Part shown: positions 8,031-17,918 of the stretch, piece by piece | How the letters are laid out: every line of letters starts with the position of its first letter | Position numbering within the stretch: the first letter of the stretch is position 1 | NCBI GenBank assembly: GCA_025210335.1 | Contig: JAOARY010000006.1 | Span: 36,648 to 100,647 of the forward strand | DNA from: Peptostreptococcaceae bacterium | GTDB lineage: Bacteria > Bacillota > Clostridia > Peptostreptococcales > Peptostreptococcaceae | Length of the DNA stretch: 64,000 nt | Direction: 5' to 3' | Position numbers and translations under genes: made by a program | The notes under the pieces: model-generated | The model's input: the letters and a program-made list of their open reading frames with translations, nothing else | Database searches by the model: none | What the model was told of the DNA's origin: nothing

Positions 8031-8504
8031 ATGGCTGAAGAAAAATATGTCATATTTAGATTAGATGAGGAAGAATATGGTGTGAATATAATGAAAGTTA
8101 GAGAAGTTAGTGAAGTTAAAAAGAGAGTTAATGTTCCTAATACTCCTGACTTTATTGATGGAATAATAAACTTAAGAGGTGAAGTTACACCAATAGTTAG
8201 TTTAAAGAAAAGATTTAATTTAAAAGCTGATAAATTTGACGAAACTGCTAGAATTATAATATCTAATGTTGAAGATAAAGTGGTTGGTTTTTTAGTTGAT
8301 GAAGCATCTCAAGTTATAAGTATAGACTCAGATGACATAGAAGATACACCAGAGGTTATAATGGGTATAGATAGAACTTACATTCAAGGTATTGGAAAAA
8401 CAAAAGATAAGATGATAATAATCTTAGATTTGGATAAAGTTCTTACTAAAGAAGAAGTTGAAAAAATTGGAGAATTAGAAGAAAATAATATGGAAAGAGC
8501 ATAG
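8031..8504 (+). CDS. cheW: CheW-type chemotaxis coupling protein
   Basis: 157 aa covering one CheW domain from YVIFRLDEEEYGVNIMKVREV to KMIIILDLDKVL, including the conserved VPNTPDFIDGIINLRGEVTPI strand-turn. CheW links membrane chemoreceptors to the CheA kinase. GGAGG is 6 bp before the ATG. No CheA, CheY or receptor gene is in the window, so it is an orphan here and may serve a signalling array encoded elsewhere. Its stop codon lies inside the following terminator hairpin. Confidence 0.9.
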   Translation: MAEEKYVIFRLDEEEYGVNIMKVREVSEVKKRVNVPNTPDFIDGIINLRGEVTPIVSLKKRFNLKADKFDETARIIISNVEDKVVGFLVDEASQVISIDSDDIEDTPEVIMGIDRTYIQGIGKTKDKMIIILDLDKVLTKEEVEKIGELEENNMERA

Positions 8505-8521
8505 GAACTCCTATGTTTTTT
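8500..8521 (+). terminator. Intrinsic terminator overlapping the cheW stop codon
   Basis: CATAGG-AACT-CCTATG hairpin followed by TTTTTT. The TAG stop codon of cheW (8502-8504) is part of the left arm. Confidence 0.8.
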
Positions 8522-8819
8522 CTTTTATATTTTAAATTATATAAAGAAATTTAAGAAAATTTAATTTTATTTTATATATAATTTTATTTTAAAAATTTTA
8601 AAATGACTAGAAAAATATAGATATTCTTCGTATAATTTTCAAAAAAACTAATACTTATAGATTATTTTTTAGCAAAAATATTTTTAATTAAGAATTTTAT
8701 GTTATAGTAAAAGTGTTTTCAAATATTAAAATCAATTTTTAGATTCAATAAAAATAAGATATTTAATATTATATTTTGATAAGATTTTAAATATATATTT
8801 TTATTGTTTTGGAGGTATT
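8522..8819. other. AT-rich region upstream of degS
   Basis: About 300 bp of low-complexity A/T sequence with no credible open frame and no hairpin of note. It must hold the degS promoter, but several weak TA-rich hexamers compete and none can be chosen with confidence. Confidence 0.5.
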
Positions 8820-9974
8820 ATGGACAATAAAATTGTAAAAAATGAAGATGTAAATAAAGTTTTGTCCAAAGTTTTAGAGTCTATAAAAGAGGGTCAAAAT
8901 GAACTATTCTCAATAACGGAAAATATAAGACAAGAAAGTACTGGTCTTAAGGTTGAGATGGAAGAAATAAAGCTAAAATCTCAAAGGATTATAAAACAAG
9001 TGGATGAACTTGAAATAAAGGAAAAAGCAAGCAGAAAAAGATTATTTATGGTTAGTAAAAATTTTGATAAATATTCTGAAAATGACATAAAGAGGGCTTA
9101 TGAAGAAGCTAGAGACATACAAATACAGTTGATATTAAAAAGAGAAGAAGAAAAGAATCTTATAAAAAGAAGAAATGATTTAGAAATCAGATATAGAAAG
9201 AACAAGGATATGGTAAATAAAACAGAAGGTTTTATTTCAAAAATGAGTTCTGCTGTAGATTTTTTAATTGGTGATTTGGAAAAAGTAAATCAAACTCTAT
9301 CGGATCTTGAAGATAAGAGCCAAATTGGAATGAAGATAATAAAAGCTCAGGAAGAGGAACGAAGAAGAATTGCAAGAGATATACATGATGGGCCTGCTCA
9401 ATCTTTAGCAACTTTAGTTATAAGAAGTCAAGTTATGACTAAAATAATGGAACAAGATGTATCTATGGCTAAAGAAGAAGTAGATAATATGAGAGAAATA
9501 CTAAAAGCAACATTAAAAGAAATAAGAAGAATTATGTATGATTTAAGACCAATGTCTATAGATGATTTAGGTTTAGTTGCTACATTAAACCGTCTAATAA
9601 CAGATGTAAGGTATGAAAAAGGCATTGATATTAATCTAGTAATATTAAATAATGAAGAGGTCTTTAGTCCGCTTCTAAGGCTTACTGTATATAGAATTTT
9701 TCAAGAAGCAATTACAAATGCATGTAAGCATTCGCAAACTAAAGAAATTAAGATAAAATTAGATATAAATAAATTCAAAGTAAATGGTATTGTACAAGAC
9801 TTTGGAATTGGTTTTGATCCAAGTAAGATAAAAGAAAAGAAAGAATCCTTTGGACTTAGCTCAATGAAAGAAAGAGTAAATCTTTTAAATGGTGAGTTAA
9901 AAATAGATTCAACAAAGAATGTTGGTACTTCTATAGTATTTACATTCCCAAATGAGGAGGTAAGATATGAGTAA
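8820..9974 (+). CDS. degS: DegS-type sensor histidine kinase
   Basis: 384 aa, no membrane segment, so cytoplasmic. Residues 1-165 are a long coiled coil as in DegS. The HisKA_3 box EEERRRIARDIHDGPAQSL contains the phosphorylated His189, followed by a HATPase domain (NACKHSQ N-box, DFGIGFD G1, FGLSSMKERV G2). It phosphorylates the DegU-type regulator encoded next; the genes overlap by 8 bp. GGAGG is close to the ATG. In Bacillus DegS/DegU controls exoenzymes, motility and biofilm; the regulon here is unknown. Confidence 0.9.
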   Translation: MDNKIVKNEDVNKVLSKVLESIKEGQNELFSITENIRQESTGLKVEMEEIKLKSQRIIKQVDELEIKEKASRKRLFMVSKNFDKYSENDIKRAYEEARDIQIQLILKREEEKNLIKRRNDLEIRYRKNKDMVNKTEGFISKMSSAVDFLIGDLEKVNQTLSDLEDKSQIGMKIIKAQEEERRRIARDIHDGPAQSLATLVIRSQVMTKIMEQDVSMAKEEVDNMREILKATLKEIRRIMYDLRPMSIDDLGLVATLNRLITDVRYEKGIDINLVILNNEEVFSPLLRLTVYRIFQEAITNACKHSQTKEIKIKLDINKFKVNGIVQDFGIGFDPSKIKEKKESFGLSSMKERVNLLNGELKIDSTKNVGTSIVFTFPNEEVRYE

Positions 9975-10620
9975 TATAAAAATTGCAATAGCTGATGATC
10001 ATTCGCTTATGAGAGAGGGACTATCTAGAATTTTAGAATTTGAAGATGATATAACGGTAGTTGGTACAGCTAAAGATGGCTTAGAAGCCTTAGAGTTATA
10101 TAAAAAAATGGACATTGATGTTGTTTTATTAGATATTAATATGCCTAATATGAATGGTATAGAGACATTAAGAAAGATAAGAGATATGGATTCTTCTGCA
10201 AAAGTTATAATACTTACTGTTCATGATGGTAGAGAGTACTTAGTTGAGAGTCTTAACTTAGGGGCAAATGGATATATGTTAAAAGATTCAGACTCATCAA
10301 GCCTAGTAGAAGCTATAAAGGCTGTTAATCAAGGTGGTTCATATGTACATCCTAATTTAGCTGGAGAGTTAGTTAGAGAAATTAGTAAGACTGGAAATGG
10401 TGAAAAAGCTAAAAAAGGTTTAGAAAGCTTAACAAAAAGAGAATACGAGGTATTATCTTTAATAGCTGATGGTCTTAGTAATAAAGAAATATCTCAAAAG
10501 CTTATAATAAGTGAGAAGACAGTTAAAAATCATGTATCGAGCATATTAAGAAAGTTAGAAATTTCAGATAGAACTCAAGCGGCTATATATGCTTATAAAC
10601 ATAATGTGAAAAAAATATAA
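9967..10620 (+). CDS. degU: DegU-type response regulator (NarL/LuxR family)
   Basis: 217 aa. The receiver domain has acidic pocket residues D10 and D11, phosphoacceptor D56 in VVLLDINMPNMNG, and conserved T/K positions (ILTVHD, YMLKDSD). The C-terminal LuxR-type HTH is LTKREYEVLSLIADGLSNKEISQKL followed by SEKTVKNHVSSILRKL. It starts inside degS (GAGGAGG at the degS end), so the pair is translationally coupled. Cognate partner of the preceding kinase. Confidence 0.92.
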   Translation: MSNIKIAIADDHSLMREGLSRILEFEDDITVVGTAKDGLEALELYKKMDIDVVLLDINMPNMNGIETLRKIRDMDSSAKVIILTVHDGREYLVESLNLGANGYMLKDSDSSSLVEAIKAVNQGGSYVHPNLAGELVREISKTGNGEKAKKGLESLTKREYEVLSLIADGLSNKEISQKLIISEKTVKNHVSSILRKLEISDRTQAAIYAYKHNVKKI

Positions 10621-10628
10621 TAAAAAAA

Positions 10629-10662
10629 ACATTAAAATTGATTACAATTTTAATGTTTTTTT
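10629..10662. terminator. Bidirectional terminator between degU and the FapA-like gene
   Basis: Perfect 12-bp stem (ACATTAAAATTG and complement), ATTA loop, T tail on the right and A run on the left. It serves both convergent genes. Confidence 0.9.
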
Positions 10663-10669
10663 ATATATT

Positions 10670-12250
10670 TTATTCAAAATGAAGTTTATTTCCATCAGCA
10701 TAGAATGTTCCAATAGTTATAGACTCAATTCTTTTTTGAAGATTTTTAATTTCTATAAATGTTTGAGGGAACGCTTTTTGCATTATTGAAATTTCACCTT
10801 CTCCTTTAGATTCAAGACATTTCATAACAGACTGTCTTTTTAAATCTAATTTAGAAAGTTCTTTCATTAAATTTTCATTAATTTTCATTATATGCTCATA
10901 TTCTTCTAAATCGTTGAAATCATCATCCTGATCAAGTAAAGCTTCATATGCTTTTAATTCTTTGGCATTTTTTTCCATCTCATTTAAATAATACTTATAT
11001 TTTATAAGTATTTCATCAAGTTGTTTTTTCATTTCATCACGGTTAAAGCCTTTAACATTGATAACAGTTCTTTTTTCCATTTGATTACCTATTGTTGTAA
11101 CAACAACTTGAGATTCTGCATTTATAGTACCACCAATAATTTTACCATCCTTAGAATTAACAATAATTCTTTTAGATGTAAGTTCACTATCTAAAGCATA
11201 AAAACCTATATTTATACTTTCTCCAGCCTCAACTGTACATGAATTTACATATTTAGTAAATACATCTTGATGAGCATAAATTCTAGTTTTTTGCTTACCA
11301 GAGATACCACCTTTAATAAATACACTACCTTCTGTAGATGTTAGTTGATTTACAGCACCAAGACCAATTGTACTATTTATAGAAATGTCCTTAGATGCTT
11401 TTATACTAAATCCATCATGAACTGTACCACTTACAGTTACATGACCGTCAAAGTCTATATTACCAGTTTCAACTCCAACATCCCCATTTATATGTAGATG
11501 GTTTATAACACCAATTTTACCACCAGAGAATGATAATGCACCATTCATTCTAGATCTTAAAACAATTTTGTCATCTTCTCGTGTTTTTATAACACTTTTT
11601 CTATCATAACTTAATATCTTATTCTTTCCAGGTTTGGCAGGTAAAACTTCACCATAAACATTACATCCATCTTCGCCATCTGTTAGAGGTATTTTTTCTC
11701 CAAGCCAATCACTTTTTTCAATTTGTTCAATAAGGTGCATATCATAATAATCTGTTTGACCATCTTCTTTTATAGTTGGTTTTAAATCAGGTTTATCTTT
11801 ATAAACTATTATGGCATCTTTTCCATGAATAGCAGACTTACCTTCAGCTATTACATACTCCTTACTTTGAATAATATGTCCGTCAAAAATAGATTCATCT
11901 ATACCATAAGTGATATTGTGTTCGTTTAAAAGAGATATAACTTTATCTTTTAAATTAGAATCCTGTTCTATTTGGTTTTGAGGCATGTTAATTTTTAATT
12001 TTGCTTCCATTTTGTTTTTTGAAACAGATACTTCCATATCAGGTTTGATTGTTCCAATTTCAATTATTACTCCATCCGCATCTTCTAATGCTTTTTTTAG
12101 CCCCATAAAATTACTTAAAGCTATATTAGGGAAATCTTTAAGTATAAGGTTAAATTTTATAAGGTCAAAACCTATAGAAAAAACTTCTATAAAAACTTTA
12201 TCTTCTTTAAAATAAAGGCGGATATAGCTATTTTCAAAAATTTGTTCCAT
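10670..12250 (-). CDS. FapA (DUF342) family protein
   Basis: 526 aa from the ATG at 12250 (AAGGAGG ten bases upstream); a longer frame to 12280 has no site. The central part has the repeated short strands of a DUF342 parallel beta helix (GNIDFDGHVTVSGTVHDGFSIKA, SKDISINSTIGLGAV, TSTEGSVFIKGGISG), and the C-terminal 120 residues are a coiled coil (EILIKYKYYLNEMEKNAKEL). The family includes the Vibrio polar-flagellar FapA and unnamed Firmicute proteins. No flagellar genes are in the window, so the role is unknown; polymerising or scaffold functions are possible. Confidence 0.85.
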   Translation of the reverse strand: MEQIFENSYIRLYFKEDKVFIEVFSIGFDLIKFNLILKDFPNIALSNFMGLKKALEDADGVIIEIGTIKPDMEVSVSKNKMEAKLKINMPQNQIEQDSNLKDKVISLLNEHNITYGIDESIFDGHIIQSKEYVIAEGKSAIHGKDAIIVYKDKPDLKPTIKEDGQTDYYDMHLIEQIEKSDWLGEKIPLTDGEDGCNVYGEVLPAKPGKNKILSYDRKSVIKTREDDKIVLRSRMNGALSFSGGKIGVINHLHINGDVGVETGNIDFDGHVTVSGTVHDGFSIKASKDISINSTIGLGAVNQLTSTEGSVFIKGGISGKQKTRIYAHQDVFTKYVNSCTVEAGESINIGFYALDSELTSKRIIVNSKDGKIIGGTINAESQVVVTTIGNQMEKRTVINVKGFNRDEMKKQLDEILIKYKYYLNEMEKNAKELKAYEALLDQDDDFNDLEEYEHIMKINENLMKELSKLDLKRQSVMKCLESKGEGEISIMQKAFPQTFIEIKNLQKRIESITIGTFYADGNKLHFE

Positions 12251-12287
12251 ACCAAACTGTCCTCCTTTACAACATTTCAAGTCGTCC

Positions 12288-12316
12288 TTGACATAAATTG
12301 TTCAATCTATTACTAT
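12288..12316 (+). promoter_or_regulatory. Strong sigma-A-like promoter far upstream of the LysR gene
   Basis: TTGACA (12288-12293), a 17-bp spacer and TACTAT (12311-12316) on the plus strand. It would start a transcript near 12323, about 460 nt before the LysR start codon, and so predicts a long leader or a separate RNA. Confidence 0.5.
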
Positions 12317-12783
12317 ATATCGTTATAAATTTAAAAATATTAAGAGCGTTGTTAAGTCTTAATCTAAGTTTACCACACTTTCTAAGTTAAATCATGACAA
12401 AAATACTGCTAAATTTAAAGTAATTAATCAAATTTTGTTATTTGAAATTGGCTGAAATGCTTACAAATGGCCGATTGTAAAATAATAACAAAGACTTGTC
12501 TTTTTTGAAACTATGACTAAATTACTATTTTAAAAACTTTGAAGTCTAAAAATAGGTATTTAAAGATTAAAATGTAAATAAGATATAAACAAGGTCTTTT
12601 GTACTTTATTAGAAAAGAAAAAATGTAGGAAATGAGGACTAAATCAAGATTATTCGCAAAAAATGTTCATAAATTAATATATTTTATTTTACTTCATAGT
12701 ATAATATCATTTATGAGGATATAAAAATGTATTTGGATTAAATGTTGTAAAAATTTAATTATGGATTATAAAGGGGCAGTACT
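12317..12783 (+). other. Long intergenic region, possible leader RNA of the LysR gene
   Basis: About 470 bp with no open frame. It holds a two-level inverted repeat at 12435-12491: outer arms TTGTTATT/AATAACAA and inner arms AATTGGC/GCCGATT (one G-T) with a 17-nt loop. There is no run of T after it, so it is not a plain terminator. A TATAAT at 12700-12705 could be a second, nearer promoter but has no clear -35 box. It does not match a riboswitch class that I can recognise. Confidence 0.4.
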
Positions 12784-13695
12784 ATGATTGATAGTAAAAT
12801 TGAAACTTTTTTGCATCTAGCAAAAATAAGAAATTTCACAAAAACGGCACAATTATTAAACCTGACTCAACCAGCAGTATCTCAACATATAAAATATTTA
12901 GAAGAGATTTATGCTGTTAAGTTATTTGAAAAAAAAGGCAGAGATTTGCTAATAACAGAAGAAGGTAAAATATTTTTAGAATATGCAAAAAAGGTAAATC
13001 AAATATCGAAATGTGCATATAAAAGCATGCAAAACATAAGCAGCTTAAAAAAGACATATAGAGTAGGAGCAACAAGAACTATAGGTGATTATTTATTACC
13101 AGATGTATTATCTTCTTATACAAAAGTAAATAAAGATATAAAACTTAATTTAGTTGTTGAAAATACAGAATTTATAATAAAAAATATACTAAAAGAAAAT
13201 ATTGATTTTGCATTAGTTGAAGGACTATTTAACAGAAATAAATTTGAAAGCAAATTAATAAAAAAGGATGAACTTGGTATAGTAATGCATAAAGATTGCA
13301 GTTTAAATAAATTACATAAAATAAAAATGGAAGATGTATTATCAGGTGATTTAATATTAAGAGAAGAAGGTTCTGGAACAAGAGATGTTTTTGAACGTGA
13401 AATCATAAAGAACGGATATAAAAGAGAAAATATAAAAACTCTTATGGAAATTGGAAGTATAAATGCTATTAAAAAACTTATTAGAAAAAATATTGGTTAT
13501 AGTATTATGTCTTTTGAAGTTATGAAGGATGATTTGAAATCAGAAGACTTAGTATTTAGACGTATTGATGGTATAAGTATTTTTAGGGAATTTAATTTTA
13601 TTTATAAAAAAGAAGTATATGAAGAGTTTTATGAAGAATTCTATAATTTTATGGTTGAAAATTTATCAACACAAGAAAAAAAAATTGCTAATTAA
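12784..13695 (+). CDS. LysR-family transcriptional regulator
   Basis: 303 aa. The N-terminal HTH (FLHLAKIRNFTKTAQLLNLTQPAVSQHIKYLEEIYAVKLF, residues about 9-48) is standard LysR, followed by a periplasmic-binding-like effector domain (VGATRTIGDYLLPDVLSSY, LREEGSGTRDVFE). The effector domain resembles the CysL/YwfM group that often regulates sulfur or redox genes. GGGGC precedes the ATG. The nearest divergent gene is the FapA-like protein, so the target is not evident. The stop codon sits in the loop of the terminator. Confidence 0.88.
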   Translation: MIDSKIETFLHLAKIRNFTKTAQLLNLTQPAVSQHIKYLEEIYAVKLFEKKGRDLLITEEGKIFLEYAKKVNQISKCAYKSMQNISSLKKTYRVGATRTIGDYLLPDVLSSYTKVNKDIKLNLVVENTEFIIKNILKENIDFALVEGLFNRNKFESKLIKKDELGIVMHKDCSLNKLHKIKMEDVLSGDLILREEGSGTRDVFEREIIKNGYKRENIKTLMEIGSINAIKKLIRKNIGYSIMSFEVMKDDLKSEDLVFRRIDGISIFREFNFIYKKEVYEEFYEEFYNFMVENLSTQEKKIAN

Positions 13696-13710
13696 ATTAG
13701 CAATTTTTTT
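13684..13710. terminator. Shared terminator of the LysR gene and the PBP gene
   Basis: ATTGCTAA-TTAAA-TTAGCAAT hairpin with T run on the right and A run on the left. It covers the LysR stop codon and lies 5 bp beyond the PBP stop, so it serves both convergent genes. Confidence 0.85.
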
Positions 13711-13714
13711 TGTA

Positions 13715-16342
13715 TTAATTACCCATAAGCCATGGATCAACAGCTGGGTTATCTTCATCTAGTATTGGATTTTCTGTTTGAGTATTATTTTCAGATGGGA
13801 TAGTACCATCTGGTATTTGTTGAATTTGCATTTCTAAAGAATCTGATACAGTAGGTACCTGATATATTAAATCTTCAGGAACTTTTCTTCCTTGTGTAGG
13901 AATAAACGTTACAGGTCTTTGAATAAATGTTTTAAATACTCTTTTTTCAATTGGTGTAAATTCATTTGCTAGTAAGCCATTATCTGAATTAACTTCTTTT
14001 ACAACATGAGTTGTACAATAATCTTTTGGTTGCGTACCATTTATAAAGATTTCGCTTCTAACTGTATGTCTAGGGTCTGTATTACATATATCTGTAACAA
14101 GCTTACCTGATTCTGTGCATATAGTAGCTCTGACTATGCCTGGTGGTTGAACAAAAGATTTAGATTCTAAATTAGAATGTATTTGATCCATCACTTTTTT
14201 CCAAAGCATAGCAGACATTCTACTTCCTTGATTAAGAGGTTTTGGAGAATCGACTCCTATCCATGTTGCTGCTGTATAATAAGGAGAATATCCTACAAAC
14301 CATGCATCTTTTTTTGCTGAAGTTGTACCAGTTTTACCAGCAGTAGCCATATTTTTCAATTTAGCTCTTCTACCAGTTCCGTTACTTACAACATCTTCTA
14401 ATAAATTTGTCATTATATAAGCTTCTTGTTTAGTTGCAATTTCTTTTTGATCCTTTTGTGTTTGTAATATAATATCTCCATTTGCATTTTCAACTCTTGT
14501 AAAGAATATTGGTCTAGTATAAACACCTTCACTAGCAATTGCACTATATGCAGCTGTAAGTTCTAACGGTGTTACACCTTTAGACATACCACCTAACGGT
14601 AAAGAAAAGTTTTCATCATTTACTCTTCTATTTTCTTTTGCTCTTACAATAGTTGAAAAACCTAAATCTTCTAAAGTAGAAAGCATTATAGAAACAGATT
14701 GAGGGTGATTTTCACCTAACATTTTAGCCAGTTCAACTGTTCCAGAGTTTGAAGAGTTTCTAAGTAATTCTCTAACTGTTGTAAGTCCTTTGTATCTATT
14801 ATCCCAGTTTCTTGGCCAAAGTTCGCCACGCTTATTGTACATAGGAAGATCATCTACAATTGATGCAGGAGAAAAACCTCTTTTTATAGCAGGTAGATAA
14901 ACGGCTAATGGTTTGATAGCAGAACCAGGTTGTCTTGGATTTGTAGCTCTATTATAAAGCATACTACCTTTAAAGTTTCTTCCACCTATCAATGCTTTTA
15001 CCTGTCCTGATTGATTATCTATTACAACCATTGATGATTGAGGTTGTAAATTTCCATTTTTATCAGTAAAAGTACCTGGGAAATTTTTATTATCTTCGTA
15101 TTCTTTTTCTAATATATTTTGTATATCCAAACTCATAGTTGAATAAATTCTAAGACCACCTTCATATAATAATGACTTTGCTTCTGTTTTGGAAAATCCA
15201 TTTAAAACAAGTTCATCTATAACTTCGTTTTTGACTATATCTACAAAATAAGAAGATATATCTTCTGCCATTTCTTTTCCTTTATTAACTATGATTTTTT
15301 CATTTTTAGCTTCTTGATATTCACTATCTGTAATGTAGTTTAATTGATGCATTTTAAAAAGCACAGTTTCTTGTCTCTTTTTAGATTCAGGATTTAAAAT
15401 TGCTTTTCTAATAAGATCTTTTTGTTCTATTAATCTTTTATGTTGGCTTGCATCTATTATATTATGTTCTTTTAATTTGTTTATAGCATTTATTTCAACT
15501 TGTGTTAGTGGTGGAGTATTTGCTGATTTACCCATGAATATTAAATTATTTTTTAGTCTTTCTATGTTTGAAAAATCTTCAGTACCATCTAATTGGCTAG
15601 TTTTATAAACACTATATTTAGTTGGCCACTTAGTTATACCTGCAATCATTGCACATTCAGCAATACTAAGTTCATTAACATCTTTAGAAAAATATTTTTG
15701 TGAAGCAGCTTGAACTCCATGAGTACCTCTACCTAATGCTACAGTATTTAAATAAGCTTCTAATATCTTATCCTTACTAAGTACTTCTTCCATTTGAAGT
15801 GCGTAATATAAATCCTTTATCTTTCTTGTAAAACTTCTGTCATTTGAAGTATAAAGATTTTTTGCAAGTTGCATAGTTATAGTACTAGCTCCTTGAGCTT
15901 TACTCATTGTTTTAATATCATGAACTAAAGCACCAAACAGTCTTTTTATATCCACTCCATTATGAGTATAATATCTTTCATCTTCTATAGCGACAAATGC
16001 ATTTTGAATGTCTTTTGGTATATTTTCAATGCTTATAATATCTCTATTTTCTTGCATATGAAGTTTTACTATTAACTGTCCTTCTTCATCATATATATAA
16101 GAACTTTGATCAAGTAATTCATATATATTATTGTAATTAACAGGTTTTAAATCTTTAACAACCCCATAAATCAAACCTGCTGTAAGTGAAGCACCTATAA
16201 TCCCTAAGATTGTAAATGTTATGAATACATATTTTAGAATTCTTAAAAACGCATTACCAGATTTATTTTTGGCTTTATTATTTTTAATTTCATCATTAGT
16301 ATCATCTTGCGAGACTATATTTTTTGGCTCTTTTTTTCGCAT
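13715..16342 (-). CDS. Class A penicillin-binding protein (bifunctional)
   Basis: 875 aa. A short basic cytoplasmic tail is followed by one membrane helix (about 33-60). The GT51 glycosyltransferase domain (about 75-250) has EDERYYTHNGVD and GASTITMQLAKN. The transpeptidase domain (about 430-730) has the SxxK motif in RQPGSAIKPLA, the SxN motif in NSSNSGT and KTGT in AGKTGTTSAKKDAWFVGYS. It makes and cross-links peptidoglycan at the outer face of the membrane. The C-terminal 100 residues are Pro/Gln/Asn-rich and probably disordered. GGAGG precedes the ATG. Equivalent to PBP1a/PonA. Confidence 0.93.
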   Translation of the reverse strand: MRKKEPKNIVSQDDTNDEIKNNKAKNKSGNAFLRILKYVFITFTILGIIGASLTAGLIYGVVKDLKPVNYNNIYELLDQSSYIYDEEGQLIVKLHMQENRDIISIENIPKDIQNAFVAIEDERYYTHNGVDIKRLFGALVHDIKTMSKAQGASTITMQLAKNLYTSNDRSFTRKIKDLYYALQMEEVLSKDKILEAYLNTVALGRGTHGVQAASQKYFSKDVNELSIAECAMIAGITKWPTKYSVYKTSQLDGTEDFSNIERLKNNLIFMGKSANTPPLTQVEINAINKLKEHNIIDASQHKRLIEQKDLIRKAILNPESKKRQETVLFKMHQLNYITDSEYQEAKNEKIIVNKGKEMAEDISSYFVDIVKNEVIDELVLNGFSKTEAKSLLYEGGLRIYSTMSLDIQNILEKEYEDNKNFPGTFTDKNGNLQPQSSMVVIDNQSGQVKALIGGRNFKGSMLYNRATNPRQPGSAIKPLAVYLPAIKRGFSPASIVDDLPMYNKRGELWPRNWDNRYKGLTTVRELLRNSSNSGTVELAKMLGENHPQSVSIMLSTLEDLGFSTIVRAKENRRVNDENFSLPLGGMSKGVTPLELTAAYSAIASEGVYTRPIFFTRVENANGDIILQTQKDQKEIATKQEAYIMTNLLEDVVSNGTGRRAKLKNMATAGKTGTTSAKKDAWFVGYSPYYTAATWIGVDSPKPLNQGSRMSAMLWKKVMDQIHSNLESKSFVQPPGIVRATICTESGKLVTDICNTDPRHTVRSEIFINGTQPKDYCTTHVVKEVNSDNGLLANEFTPIEKRVFKTFIQRPVTFIPTQGRKVPEDLIYQVPTVSDSLEMQIQQIPDGTIPSENNTQTENPILDEDNPAVDPWLMGN

Positions 16343-16528
16343 ATTGTACCCTCCTTATTCTTAGATAATTATATCATAGATAAAAAAATTATTAATAATA
16401 AGACTAAAATTGAAACAAAATTGTAAAGTATTAAGAGTTTTACGTTTATATTTTGCTTGTTAAATACTCAAAAATAGATGATAATATGTATATGATATAT
16501 TTTAAGAAATTTGTTAGGTGGTGTAACT

Positions 16529-17815
16529 ATGTCAGAAATTAAAAAACCAAAAGTCATAACTATTGGTCTTCATATAAAAAGTGATGTAAGAAGAAAAGAT
16601 GATACGAATATAGAAGTGTCGATGAAAGAATTAAAAGAATTAGTTGAAGCTGCTGGTGGAGAAGTAGTTGGAGAAATAATTCAAAATAAAGATACAAGAG
16701 ATGCAGCGTTTTATATTGGTAAAGGAAAAGTTGAAGAAATTAGAGATTATGCAAATACTTTAGAAGCGGATCTTATAGTATTTAATGATGAACTTTCAGG
16801 TTCTCATATTAGAAATTTAGAAGAAGTCATAGAAAAACAAGTAGTAGATAGAACAAATCTTATACTTGATATATTTGCAAAAAGAGCATTATCAAAAGAG
16901 GGGAAATTACAAGTTGAATTAGCACAATTAAAGTATAGACTTGCAAGAATTGGAGCTATGAATTCTGGATTTTCTAAAACTGGTGCAGGAATAGGAACGA
17001 GAGGTCCAGGTGAAAAGAAACTAGAAACAGATAAAAGACATATATTAAGAAGAATTGATGAAATAAGAAGAGAACTTAAAAATGTTAAAAAAAATAGAGA
17101 AACTCAAAGAAATCAAAGAATAAAATCTAATTTACCAATAATTGCATTAGTAGGGTATACAAATGCAGGAAAATCAACTTTATTAAATGAACTTATAAAA
17201 ACACATAAGGCTTTTGATGAAGATAAATTTGTATTTTCAAAAGATATGCTTTTTGCTACATTAGATGTAAGTTTAAGAAAAGCATTACTTCCTAATAATA
17301 AGGAATATTTAGTAACTGATACAGTTGGATTTGTAAGTAAATTACCACATGATTTGATAGATGCATTTAAAGCCACATTAGAAGAAGTATCATATGCTGA
17401 TTTGATAGTACATGTTATAGATGCTTCAAATGAAAACTATGATTTTCAAATGAAAACAACATTATCAGTATTAGAAGATTTAGATTCTTTAGATAAGGAT
17501 ATGATAACAGTTTATAATAAATCTGATAGATTAGATTATGAAGTTGATGCAAGTGCGGATATGGATACTGTGTTTATATCTTGTAAGACTGGTTATAATA
17601 TGGATATATTAATTGAAAAAATTCAATCTAAAATATATAGAGATTTAAAAGATGTGGAAATGTTAATACCATATGATAAAGGTCATATATTTAATACAAT
17701 AAAAGAAAAAACTAATGTTGATGAATTTGAATACAAAGAAAATGGTATTTATTTAAGAGCTCTATTAGATAATGCTGATTTTGGAAGATATAAAGAATAT
17801 ATATGTAATGATTAA
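16529..17815 (+). CDS. hflX: Ribosome-associated GTPase HflX
   Basis: 428 aa from the ATG at 16529 (AGGTGGTG upstream). The HflX N-terminal domain contains the glycine-rich GTRGPGEKKLETDKR segment, followed by a coiled linker and a G domain with G1 GYTNAGKST, G3 DTVGFVSKLP and G4 NKSD. HflX binds the 50S subunit and rescues stalled ribosomes under stress. It has its own terminator. A TTG at 16511 is in frame but has no ribosome-binding site. Confidence 0.93.
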   Translation: MSEIKKPKVITIGLHIKSDVRRKDDTNIEVSMKELKELVEAAGGEVVGEIIQNKDTRDAAFYIGKGKVEEIRDYANTLEADLIVFNDELSGSHIRNLEEVIEKQVVDRTNLILDIFAKRALSKEGKLQVELAQLKYRLARIGAMNSGFSKTGAGIGTRGPGEKKLETDKRHILRRIDEIRRELKNVKKNRETQRNQRIKSNLPIIALVGYTNAGKSTLLNELIKTHKAFDEDKFVFSKDMLFATLDVSLRKALLPNNKEYLVTDTVGFVSKLPHDLIDAFKATLEEVSYADLIVHVIDASNENYDFQMKTTLSVLEDLDSLDKDMITVYNKSDRLDYEVDASADMDTVFISCKTGYNMDILIEKIQSKIYRDLKDVEMLIPYDKGHIFNTIKEKTNVDEFEYKENGIYLRALLDNADFGRYKEYICND

Positions 17816-17856
17816 ATTATAGTAGTATATTTTTAGTATAATTTTAGTTATAAAAT

Positions 17857-17901
17857 AAAAAAGATAAAGATATGGTTTTAAGTCCATGCTTTATCTTTTT
17901 G
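17857..17901 (+). terminator. Intrinsic terminator after hflX
   Basis: AAAAAGATAAAG pairs with CTTTATCTTTTT, and an inner ATGG/CCAT pairs across a small bulge; T-rich tail follows. Confidence 0.75.
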
Positions 17902-17918
17902 TTTTAGATAGATGGTAG

